Positions 8,754 through 17,243 of a DNA stretch of 32,717 nt are shown here, piece after piece. The position numbers and the translations under genes are program-made. The notes beneath the pieces are model-generated. The model did no database searches and had not been told where the DNA came from. It saw only the letters and a list, made by a program, of their open reading frames with translations. Positions within the stretch are counted from its first letter, which is position 1; the number at the start of each line of letters is the position of its first letter. Origin of the DNA: Akkermansiaceae bacterium (GTDB taxonomy: Bacteria > Verrucomicrobiota > Verrucomicrobiia > Verrucomicrobiales > Akkermansiaceae); assembly GCA_023263995.1 (NCBI GenBank), contig JALQTQ010000011.1, positions 1 to 32,717 on the forward strand. Reading direction: 5' to 3'.

Positions 8754-9877
8754 ATGACCAAGAAATACTACATCGGACTCGATGTCCACAAGGACTCAAT
8801 CGCCATCGCATACACCCACGAAGGCTCTCGTCAGGAGGCCGCTTTCCACAGAACTTGCGGCGGATCAAATCTCGCGATCGAAAGAGCCCTTCGAACCCTC
8901 GCCAAGAAACTCGGTGTCAAACTCGAGGATCTCAACGTGTGCTACGAAGCCGGTCCCACCGGATTTGTTCTCGCCCGTCGTCTCCGTCAACTCAAGGTCA
9001 ACTGCATCGTCATGTCTCCTTCCAAGACCGAGCGCAAACCCAACGAGAAGATCAAGACATACAAGCGCGACGCCAAGAAAATCGCCAAACTCAAGTCCGG
9101 ATCCCACCCGCCCTTGATGAGGCGGTGCGTGACCTCTGCCGGGCCCGCACCGATGCCTCCGATGACCTCTCCCGGGCAAAACAACGCCTTGGCTCCTTCC
9201 TTCTTCGCAACGGCTACCGCTACGACGAAAAAACAAAATGGACTCCGGCCCACATGCGATACCCTCGTCACCTCACCCTGCCCGACCCCACCCAGGCTCT
9301 CGTTCTGGAAGGCTACCTCCAAACCATCGACGGCTGCCTCGAGCGCGTTCAGTCCTTCGAAGAAAAACTCAAGCGAGTCCTCGCCGACTGGGAATGGCGT
9401 CCCATTGTGGATGCCCTCATGGCCTGCAAGGGCTTCAAGGAAGTTGCTGCCATGACCGTGATCAGCGAAGTCGGGGACCTTCGCCGCTTCAAAGGACCTC
9501 GCCAACTCATGGCCTTCCCGGGTCTCGTTCCCGGCGAGGAATCATCCGGCAGCAAGCGACGTCAGGGAAGCATCACCAAGTGTGGCAATGGACAGGCCCG
9601 TTGGATGCTCTGTGAATCGGCCCAGGCCTATCGACGCGAACCCAAAATCGGTGCCCAACTCTCGAAACGACAGGATGGTCAGTCTCACGAAGTCAAAGCC
9701 CTCTCCTGGCGAATGCAGAAGCGACTCAGCAAGCGCTACCGCCATCTTCGTGCTCGTGGTATCCGCGATAGTAAATGCATCGTCGCCATCGCCCGCGAGC
9801 TCTGCGCCTTCATCTGGGAACTGCAAACCGAACTCAATCTCCCCATGCCATCCCGCCCTGCGGACCACGCCTCATGA
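8754..9877 (+). pseudogene. IS110-family transposase, interrupted by a frameshift/short deletion
   Basis: Frame 8754 encodes the RuvC-like N-terminus 'MTKKYYIGLDVHKDSIAIAYTHEG...CYEAGPTGFVLARRL...KTYKRDAKKIAKLKSG'. Another frame continues 'VRIPPALDEAVRDLCRARTDASDDLSRAKQRL...FPGLVPGEESSGSKRRQGSITKCGNGQARWMLCESA...' (Transposase_20 C-terminus). The frame switch is near 9090-9105. Confidence 0.9.
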
Positions 9878-9901
9878 TTTGACCACCCCCGCAGGCCACT
9901 C

Positions 9902-9946
9902 TTTTTTCAAACCCCCGGACGCTGTCCTTGGGGGGCTTTGAAAAAA
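9902..9946. repeat. Long imperfect palindrome just downstream of the IS110 transposase
   Basis: TTTTTTCAAA (9902-9911) pairs perfectly with TTTGAAAAAA (9937-9946). Inner CCCCC/GGGGG and GGAC/GTCC pairs surround a GCT loop. Confidence 0.85.
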
Positions 9947-10576
9947 CAATGTCCTGCTCAAAGAACCAATCAGCCCAAAAACAGATCAGCACCCAACCAA
10001 CAAGACCCCACAAGAGAAGTGAGGGATCAGACCTCACAACCAGGCGCAAGGTCGGTCCTTGATGACGTTCTGAGTTAAGCCAGCGAAAGTCGGTGAGCAC
10101 TCGAGTCTAGATAAAGGAGAAGGTCATCGGTGAAGACGAACATTGTGGTTTCGAGTACGATTATTATACGATAAAAGACCCACCCATATCAGCATACCAG
10201 TCTACGGGAAATCCCACACCACGCCCAGCATCCCTCACTTCCCCTTAGCGGTTTTCGAACCAGCAGACCTCACTCCGACAAAAAGTGAACATACTCAAAC
10301 TTTGCCCATTGACAAAACCACAACCATATCAGCGTCTGGGCGCTGGCACCCGCTATCAGAGGCTCCTCCGTTTCAGGTTGAAGTTTGTTGCCGCCCTCCG
10401 AATCCGACTCGGATCAGGCAACCAGTTGTCCAGCGCCGACTCATGTTCGCTTTGATTGTCTTTAGCCATTTTTTCTCAACCGTTTGAAGTACGGCTCAGC
10501 GGCGAGAATACATCCAGAGCAAGACGAACTAAGGACCTTGTCCGCTGTTGTCACCACTGGCTCGGGTTTTTGGTTT

Positions 10577-10948
10577 TCACGAGTGGCCTTCCCCTTTGAT
10601 CACCACTGCTCCGAAAGAATCGAATCCGACGCAGTAATACCAATTCATTCCGTTGATCCATTGGTAGTATTCAACTGCCGATGATCTCTCGGCTGAGTCA
10701 AAATGGTGTTTAAATCCGTGCCTCTGCGGCAGATTGAATTCATCGGTCTTGGCACGCGGCTCACCGAGCGCATCAACCACAGACTGCTTGGTGTCTCCCT
10801 TTGAGATCTTTTCGTAATTGGCGTCCATGCCTCGATCAAAACCAGCGATGAAGCTACGAGGCCCACGAAAAACTTCCGTCACTGCGAACCCAGCCGCCAC
10901 CCAAAATGCCAGGAGAAGCCCGATTGTGAAGTTTCGCTTAGTAGTCAT
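10577..10948 (-). CDS. Small membrane/secreted protein with a BamE/SmpA-OmlA-like motif
   Basis: 123 aa. N-terminal hydrophobic segment 'FTIGLLLAFWVAAGFAVTEVF' and 'YEKISKGDTKQSVVDALGEPRAKTDEF', resembling the SmpA/OmlA 'kGmtkeqVlalLGeP' motif. Confidence 0.5.
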   Translation of the reverse strand: MTTKRNFTIGLLLAFWVAAGFAVTEVFRGPRSFIAGFDRGMDANYEKISKGDTKQSVVDALGEPRAKTDEFNLPQRHGFKHHFDSAERSSAVEYYQWINGMNWYYCVGFDSFGAVVIKGEGHS

Positions 10949-11374
10949 CTAATTTTCTAAGCAGAAGGTCGATGTGGAGGCAACCCATCCCGCCGGATGC
11001 TGGACGCCATGGCGGGCCGAGAGATAGCGCGAAGAGGGAGAAAAAGCCACGAAAAATCCAGTGCACAGGAAGGGATTGCCCTCCCACGACTCATAAGATG
11101 GATTTCCCTCCAAAGAGAAGTTATCGAAAGCTTCCTCTCCGGCTTCTTTTCCCTGCGCTTCACGCAACGATTTGAAGAGTCGATCGGCGTCCGCCCGTTG
11201 GTAGTCGCTGTGCGGATCGGGTTGGTAGCGCCTGCCGCACAAGGAATCGACTTCCTCCTTCATCGCCCCGAACAGTCCAAGACGGACCACTCCTTTCATC
11301 ATTTGGCGGAACAATACCGCTGCTTCGCGTTCTCTGCCTTGCAAAAAGGCCTCTTTCAGTTTTTCGTGGCACAT
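10949..11374 (-). pseudogene. Truncated IS256 (mutator)-like transposase N-terminus fused to unrelated sequence
   Basis: From ATG 11374: 'MCHEKLKEAFLQGREREAAVLFRQMMKGVVRLGLFGAMKEEVDSLCGRRYQPDPHSDYQRA', resembling IS256 N-termini. No catalytic domain follows. Confidence 0.5.
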
Positions 11375-11375
11375 G

Positions 11376-11434
11376 GTGGTGGGTTGGTTTTTTTGGACTC
11401 CCTCACGCTGCGCGTGAGGGCAACCAACCGCCAC
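11376..11434. repeat. Nested palindrome with a perfect 9-bp central stem
   Basis: Core CCCTCACGC-TGC-GCGTGAGGG (11400-11420). Outer GGTTGGTT (11382-11389) pairs with AACCAACC (11422-11429), and GTGG (11376-11379) with CCAC (11431-11434). Confidence 0.75.
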
Positions 11435-11729
11435 TCTGTTTTAACGATCCAAGGGACGCTTCCCTAAATTCCCTAAATAACCGTTTCAGCGAAATGTGTC
11501 GAATAGGAGCACTCTACCGGCTTCTCTGTGCTGACAGGCCCCGTGGAAGTAATTGCCCTTCTTGTTCCAGACTAAGCTAAATGGACGGTGATTTGAGGGC
11601 AGCGAGATTGAAGCAGACCAGACGGGCCATGACGGGTCTCTCATGCCGTCCGTCTGATTCGGTGACTTTAAGGATTCAAGAAACCTCCTCTCAAAGCCTG
11701 ACTCTCTCTAACTCGTTGAAAATGATGGA

Positions 11730-11801
11730 GCCACCTGTCGGACTCGAACCGACGACCTACTGGTTACAAATCAGTGGCTCTACCAACTGAGCTAAGGTGG
11801 C
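11730..11801 (-). tRNA. tRNA-Thr (anticodon UGU)
   Basis: The reverse complement GCCACCTTAGCTCAGTTGGTAGAGCCACTGATTTGTAACCAGTAGGTCGTCGGTTCGAGTCCGACAGGTGGC folds as a cloverleaf, with anticodon loop TTTGTAA. Confidence 0.95.
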
Positions 11802-11837
11802 TTGTTCTTCCCGGGGCGAACAGCGAAAGACTAGGAG

Positions 11838-13049
11838 TTAATGGCCTGCTGGCAAGCTCCGACTTCGTGATTTCAGGTCGGGAATCAACATCGCGGTGGC
11901 CGCAAAGATCAGGCCTGCCCCGATCAAACCGACGGCGGCGGGCCCAAGGGCGGCGGCCAAGGGAAAGGCCAGGAAGGGTGCCAGGACGCCACGACATCCA
12001 GTGAGAAAGGTGTGCACACTCATGTATTCGGCGACATGCTCGGCGTCCGCAAATTTGGTGACCCAGAGACTCCAAGCGACATTTCCCCCGGCCTTGGCGA
12101 TGCCATGTAAACCGATCCCAAGGTAGAGGGCCCAAAGATCATTGCCGAGAAAGTAGAAAAGGATGCCGGCCGCGAAGACGAGGTTGATCAGGCACCGCAG
12201 AGCGTAAAAATCAACCCGGTCGAACAAACGCCCCCAGACCAGAACGAAGACAAAAAAGCAGCCTTCCGGGATGACCGTGGTGATCACGCTGACGTGCCTC
12301 TCGGCGAGAGCCAGCCCGTAGTCCTTGTTGGTCACGTATTCCACAAAGAGGGAAAAGCAGAGGAGATTTCCCAAGCCGAGAATCATCCAGCTGGTGAGCA
12401 TTTTGCGAAAACGAACGTCTTCCCCGGCATGGCGGAAGGCGTCGAAGAGCTTCACCCGGTGGGACTTGCTCAGCCCTACCCGCTCCATCGCCAAAACACA
12501 GACCACCATTGCAAAGGAAGCTCCGGCGTAACACCAAAGGAGAACGGGGTAGCTTTGCAGGGAGCGCTCCAGCAACCACCCGAACAACAGGGCAGCACCA
12601 ATGGCAAAGGCCTTGCGGTAAAAGGCGGTGATGGAAAAAAGGCGTCCCCTGACTTCATCGGGATAATGCCGCCGGTAGATCTGTGAAAAGAGGGGTAGGT
12701 TCAGGGTGAGGGTCACCGAGGCGATGGACATCCCGAAGAGGTAGAGTCCAAAATGATCACCGGCGAGGGCGCTGATCGAGAAGCCAACTCCGGCTGAGGC
12801 AAAGATCAGAGCCAACATCAAATTGGCCGAGAGGCCACTGCGGCGCACCGCCTGCACCACGAACAAGCTGAGTAACAAGCCAAGGCTCGGCAGGGCGACC
12901 AAGGAGGCTTTGGCCACCCCGTTGGCCTCGAAGACGCGGTCGGCAATCAGGATGGAAAAGGTTGTCATCAGGGTCTCGAGAACCCCGGCCGGAAAGGAGC
13001 GGAGGTTCTCGAGATGAAAGGTGCGCGGACGGTATCCTTCAGCCGACAC
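11838..13049 (-). CDS. MFS transporter
   Basis: 403 aa polytopic protein with about 12 hydrophobic segments, a central charged loop and MFS-like organisation. Confidence 0.75.
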   Translation of the reverse strand: MSAEGYRPRTFHLENLRSFPAGVLETLMTTFSILIADRVFEANGVAKASLVALPSLGLLLSLFVVQAVRRSGLSANLMLALIFASAGVGFSISALAGDHFGLYLFGMSIASVTLTLNLPLFSQIYRRHYPDEVRGRLFSITAFYRKAFAIGAALLFGWLLERSLQSYPVLLWCYAGASFAMVVCVLAMERVGLSKSHRVKLFDAFRHAGEDVRFRKMLTSWMILGLGNLLCFSLFVEYVTNKDYGLALAERHVSVITTVIPEGCFFVFVLVWGRLFDRVDFYALRCLINLVFAAGILFYFLGNDLWALYLGIGLHGIAKAGGNVAWSLWVTKFADAEHVAEYMSVHTFLTGCRGVLAPFLAFPLAAALGPAAVGLIGAGLIFAATAMLIPDLKSRSRSLPAGH

Positions 13050-14073
13050 CTTGTCCGTCCTTTCCTTTCCAGTCGGCTGCCAGCCACCAATAGTAAGCCA
13101 TGCTCACCAGCACCCCGGCCACCCCCACATGGAGAACTTGGACCACCGCGTGAATCCCCGAGGTACTGAGAACCAGTCCCATCACCATCAAGCTCCCAAC
13201 CAAAGCAAGAATGGTCCGTGGAACCAAGCCACGCCAACCGGCCCGATGCCCAAGCCAAAGGGCGGAGATCAGGATGGACCAAGAAAAACTCCGGTGCACC
13301 AGATAGACCAGAGCATCCGAAAGCTCCCCAATCCAATCGGGGCGGGACTCCACGCCGTATTCCCTCATCAAGTCATCGGTCACCTCCCGGATCTGGGAGC
13401 CCATGGCCCACTCGACCATGACACAGGCGAGCAGGACCATGACGGCCGGGCGGCCCGGGCCCGGGATGCTTTGACGTGCGTGAGGTTTCCGACCGCCGGC
13501 CCAGTAGAGGTAAGTCAGGAGAAACAACTGCAGGAAGGCCAGGGCCATGTGAATGGTAACCACGCCGGCCCGCAAGCCACTAGCCACCACCACGATGCCG
13601 GTCAAGGCACTGATGATCACCAAGGCAAAGCTGGCCACTCCGAGACCGGGATAGGTCCGACTGCGCAGGCAGGCCACCATCAGGAGAAAATTCGCCAGCA
13701 AAACCGGCAGGGCGAGGAGGCGATTCCCGTATTCGATCCAAGTCTCGACGGCATTGAACTCGTTCAGGAGGTTTTCCGGCGTCACCTCATCGGGGTCGCG
13801 CCCCCATCGCTCGGCCGATCGGCGAAAGCGCGCCATCCGTTTCGGGTCCCGGAGGACCTCGAGGTCGACCTCAGCGACGTTGGTGGGTGGGATGATTTTT
13901 CCCCAGCAGGTCGGCCAATCGGGACATCCCAGTCCCGAACCGGTCACTCGGACCACCGCCCCGGCAAAAATGAGGACCACCAGAAGCACGATGGAGAGGA
14001 AGGCGAGCTTTTGAACTCCGGTTTTTGGCACGGGGAGAGGGTAGCGTATGGGAGCCCGATGACAACCGCACAA
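13039..14073 (-). CDS. ctaA: COX15/CtaA-family heme A synthase
   Basis: 'LIFAGAVVRVTGSGLGCPDWPTCWGKIIPP', 'FNAVETWIEYGNRLLALPV', 'ALTGIVVVASGLRAGVVTIHMALAF' and 'VYLVHRSFSW' are COX15/CtaA signatures. Confidence 0.9.
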   Translation of the reverse strand: MCGCHRAPIRYPLPVPKTGVQKLAFLSIVLLVVLIFAGAVVRVTGSGLGCPDWPTCWGKIIPPTNVAEVDLEVLRDPKRMARFRRSAERWGRDPDEVTPENLLNEFNAVETWIEYGNRLLALPVLLANFLLMVACLRSRTYPGLGVASFALVIISALTGIVVVASGLRAGVVTIHMALAFLQLFLLTYLYWAGGRKPHARQSIPGPGRPAVMVLLACVMVEWAMGSQIREVTDDLMREYGVESRPDWIGELSDALVYLVHRSFSWSILISALWLGHRAGWRGLVPRTILALVGSLMVMGLVLSTSGIHAVVQVLHVGVAGVLVSMAYYWWLAADWKGKDGQGVG

Positions 14074-14096
14074 CGGGCACGGCAGGTTTCCTTGAT

Positions 14097-15278
14097 CTAA
14101 CCGCCGCGGGATTTCTCAGGAGTCACGGCGGTGAGATCGATCTCCTGACGGGCGAGATGATCCTCGCTCAATTCGTCGTCGACACCATTGAGGTCGAGGA
14201 GGTTGGGGCGTTTCTCCTTGGTGATGGCCACCGAGATCCAGCGGAGTTCGTCGGAGTTGTCGAGCATCACCTTGAGGACCATGGTCAGAGGCACGGCGAG
14301 GAACATCCCGACTGGCCCCCAAACAAATCCCCAAAAGAGGACCGAGATGATGACGACGAGAGTCGAGAGCCCGAAGCGTCGACCCATCAGCATGGGTTCG
14401 AGGAAGTTCCCAAGAAAGACATTGATCGACACGTAACCCACCCCGACGGCCACCGCGCTCGGTCCGCCATCGACCAGAAAAGCCAAGATAAAGGGGGGAA
14501 CCCCGGCGATGATTGAGCCGAGCACCGGAATGAAATTGAGAGCAAAGGCCACGATGCCCCAGAGGACATAGAAATCGAGCCCGGCTGCCCAGCACAGGAA
14601 GCCGGCGAGCAATCCGGTAGCGAGACTGACCACCGTCTTCATCGCGAGGTAGCGTTGAATGTCGGCAGTCGCGGAGAGGATGCGATCGAGATTCGGGCCA
14701 CGCGCCTTGAGGATGGCATCGACCCTGCGTCCGAACATCCGCGCTTCGCTCAGCATGAACACGGTGAGAATGAGGATGAGCAGGGTCGTCCCTAGAAAGG
14801 AGACCACGCGGAAAGCCACGTCTTTCCCGAGATCGAACGGGTTGATGCTTTCCCCGAGCTGCTGGGGGATGCGGATGGTGGCATACTGCCTCACCGTTTC
14901 CCGGGCATCCGGGATCTTCCATTTTTCGAGGACTTCCACGGCAGTCTCCGAGATTTCCTCGATCTTGAAATTCATTGCCGGGTAATACTTGTCTTGCCAC
15001 TTTGTCTCGAGATCGCCGGTTAATGCGATCACAATGATGACGATCCCGGTCAGGAAGGCAAAGTCCACCAGCACCGTGAGGAGGACTGCTATGGCCCGGG
15101 GAACGCGGCGAGCGCGCAACCAGGACGTGATGGGAAAGGACACGGTGGCGATGAAAGCGGCCAACAGCACTGGAACAAAAAAGCCCTGTGCCAACTTCAG
15201 CCCAGCCACCAAAATCACCACCATTCCGGCGGTCACCAGAATGCGGGTGGCATGGACTTTTGATTCGTTCTCAGGCAT
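14097..15278 (-). CDS. AI-2E family transporter (PerM/YdiK-like membrane protein)
   Basis: 393 aa: 'FFVPVLLAAFIATVSFPITSWL', 'FALNFIPVLGSIIAGVPPFILAFL', 'INVFLGNFLEPMLMGRRFGLSTLVVIISVLFWGFVWGPVGMFLAVPLT'. Confidence 0.9.
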   Translation of the reverse strand: MPENESKVHATRILVTAGMVVILVAGLKLAQGFFVPVLLAAFIATVSFPITSWLRARRVPRAIAVLLTVLVDFAFLTGIVIIVIALTGDLETKWQDKYYPAMNFKIEEISETAVEVLEKWKIPDARETVRQYATIRIPQQLGESINPFDLGKDVAFRVVSFLGTTLLILILTVFMLSEARMFGRRVDAILKARGPNLDRILSATADIQRYLAMKTVVSLATGLLAGFLCWAAGLDFYVLWGIVAFALNFIPVLGSIIAGVPPFILAFLVDGGPSAVAVGVGYVSINVFLGNFLEPMLMGRRFGLSTLVVIISVLFWGFVWGPVGMFLAVPLTMVLKVMLDNSDELRWISVAITKEKRPNLLDLNGVDDELSEDHLARQEIDLTAVTPEKSRGG

Positions 15279-15401
15279 AGGTTTGGAGCCGGAAGATCAT
15301 TCCCGCATTTCCGACAAAGCCAAAATAAGGAGTTTTCGGGGTTTCGATAGTAAAAACCGCTGAAATCGAATTGAGGCGGACCCGACCGACCAGGCCCAGA
15401 C

Positions 15402-16184
15402 TTAGCTGCTGAGGAACCCTGTCAGCGGGCTGGTCGCCGAGGCTTCTTCTTGCGCTTCCGGAATGCCGAGTTCGTAGGCCTCGCGTCCCGCCTCGACCGC
15501 TTGTTGAAAGGCTCGGGCCATCCGGCAGGGATCGGAGGCGATGGCAATCGCGGTATTCACCAGCACGGCATCCGCTCCCAGCTCCATGGCCTCGGCAGCA
15601 TGGCTCGGGGCACCCAGTCCGGCATCCACCACCACCGGCACCTCGGCTTGATCCACGATGATACGGATCTGATCCCGAGTGGCGACCCCGCGGTTGCTTC
15701 CAATCGGAGCACCCAAGGGCATCACGGCTGCCGTCCCGACCTCCTGAAGTCGTTTCGCCAAAACCGGGTCGGCATTGATGTAAGGAAGCACGGTGAAACC
15801 TTCTTCGACCAACTGGCGGGCGGCCTCGAGTGTCTCAATAGGGTCCGGTAAAAGATAGGTCGGGTCAGGGTGAATCTCGAGCTTGACCCATTTTGGCAAT
15901 CCGGCGGCGGCGGCGAGGCGGGCCAGCCGGACCGCTTCAGAGGCATTGATGGCCCCGCTGGTGTTGGGGAGCAGGAGGTATTTTTCGGGATCGATGAACT
16001 CGAGGATGTTGGCGAAAGGATCAGCCTGCCCGCTGAGATCGGCCCGGCGCAAAGCCACCGTGACGATCTCGCAACCGGACGCCTTCAAGGCATCGCTCAT
16101 CGACTGGTTGGACGGGAATTTCCCGGTCCCCAGCATTAGACGCGAGCGAAACTCACGCCCCGCGATCACCAGAGGGGAGGCCAT
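15402..16184 (-). CDS. thiG: Thiazole synthase ThiG
   Basis: 260 aa: '[15 protein letters not shown]', '[13 protein letters not shown]', '[21 protein letters not shown]', '[14 protein letters not shown]', '[14 protein letters not shown]', '[31 protein letters not shown]'. Confidence 0.96.
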   Translation of the reverse strand: MASPLVIAGREFRSRLMLGTGKFPSNQSMSDALKASGCEIVTVALRRADLSGQADPFANILEFIDPEKYLLLPNTSGAINASEAVRLARLAAAAGLPKWVKLEIHPDPTYLLPDPIETLEAARQLVEEGFTVLPYINADPVLAKRLQEVGTAAVMPLGAPIGSNRGVATRDQIRIIVDQAEVPVVVDAGLGAPSHAAEAMELGADAVLVNTAIAIASDPCRMARAFQQAVEAGREAYELGIPEAQEEASATSPLTGFLSS

Positions 16185-16198
16185 GTAAAAAGATGGGG

Positions 16199-17185
16199 TC
16201 AGGAGGGAATGAGGTCGGCCACCGCTTCGCGTTCGCCCACCAATTCCGCGACCGATGCATCGATCTTGGCTCGCGAAAAGTCATCGAGTTCCACCCCTTG
16301 AACGACCTCCCAGGTCTTGCCATCGGTGCGGATAGGCATGGAAGCGATGAGTCCTTCGGGGATGCCGTAGGAACCATCGGAGCACACCGCCACGCTGGTC
16401 CAATCACCCGCCGGAGTGGGAGTGGTGAGGGATCGGACGGTATCGACCACGCCGTTGGCGGCGGAGGCGGCCGAACTCGCCCCGCGGGCCTTGATGATCG
16501 CGGCCCCGCGTTGTTGCACGGTCGTGATGAAGTCGCCTTCGAGCCATTCGCGGTCGCTAACAACCTCGGTCACGGGCTGCCCCTTGATTTTGGCGTTGGT
16601 GAAATCGGGATATTGGGTAGCCGAGTGGTTACCCCAGATGCACAGATTGGTGACATCGCTGCTGTGGATCCCGGCCTTGGCGGCCAATTGGCTCTTGGCT
16701 CGATTTTCGTCGAGTCGGGTCATCGCAAAGAACTGCTCCTTGGGCACTCCGGCAGCGTTGTTCATGGCGATGAGACAGTTGGTGTTGCAGGGATTTCCTA
16801 CCACGAGGGTGCGGACGTCCGACGCCGCATTGGCCGCGATGGCCTGCCCCTGCCCGGTGAAGATTTTCCCGTTGATGCCGAGAAGATCGTTGCGTTCCAT
16901 GCCGGCCTTGCGAGGCACTGAACCGACCAGAAGAGCCCAGTTTGTGCCCCGGAACCCTTCGTTGAGGTCACAGGTCGGAACGATTTCCTGCAAGAGCGGG
17001 AAAGCACAATCGTCGAGTTCCATCACGGTGCCTTCGAGCGCTCCCATGGCGGGCTCGATTTCAATCAAGCGGAGGTTCACCGGCTGATCGGGACCAAACA
17101 TCGAGCCGGAGGCGATCCGGGTGAGGAGAGCGTAACCGATTTGTCCGGCGGCGCCGGTGACAGAAACAGTGATGGGGGCTTTCAT
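16199..17185 (-). CDS. mdh: Malate dehydrogenase
   Basis: Start ATG 17185, [31 protein letters not shown]. Also '[13 protein letters not shown]', '[14 protein letters not shown]', '[12 protein letters not shown]'. Confidence 0.96.
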   Translation of the reverse strand: MKAPITVSVTGAAGQIGYALLTRIASGSMFGPDQPVNLRLIEIEPAMGALEGTVMELDDCAFPLLQEIVPTCDLNEGFRGTNWALLVGSVPRKAGMERNDLLGINGKIFTGQGQAIAANAASDVRTLVVGNPCNTNCLIAMNNAAGVPKEQFFAMTRLDENRAKSQLAAKAGIHSSDVTNLCIWGNHSATQYPDFTNAKIKGQPVTEVVSDREWLEGDFITTVQQRGAAIIKARGASSAASAANGVVDTVRSLTTPTPAGDWTSVAVCSDGSYGIPEGLIASMPIRTDGKTWEVVQGVELDDFSRAKIDASVAELVGEREAVADLIPS

Positions 17186-17243
17186 AGTCGGGGTGGTCTT
17201 ACTCCCGCTTGGCTCATTGGTCAACGGATGTCCGGCGGAAATT

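Noticed and set aside
9834-10100. 88-aa minus-strand ORF with a Trp-rich hydrophobic stretch
   Set aside because: Overlaps the transposase end and the palindromic downstream region. Better explained as noncoding IS sequence.
10233-10260. tRNA T-arm-like text (GGTTCGAAAACC on the minus strand) considered as a tRNA fragment or att site
   Set aside because: Only about a dozen bases resemble a T-arm, with no cloverleaf and no extended match to tRNA-Thr.
10143-10487. 114-aa plus-strand ORF
   Set aside because: No signal peptide, domain or coding bias. Probably chance in noncoding accessory DNA.
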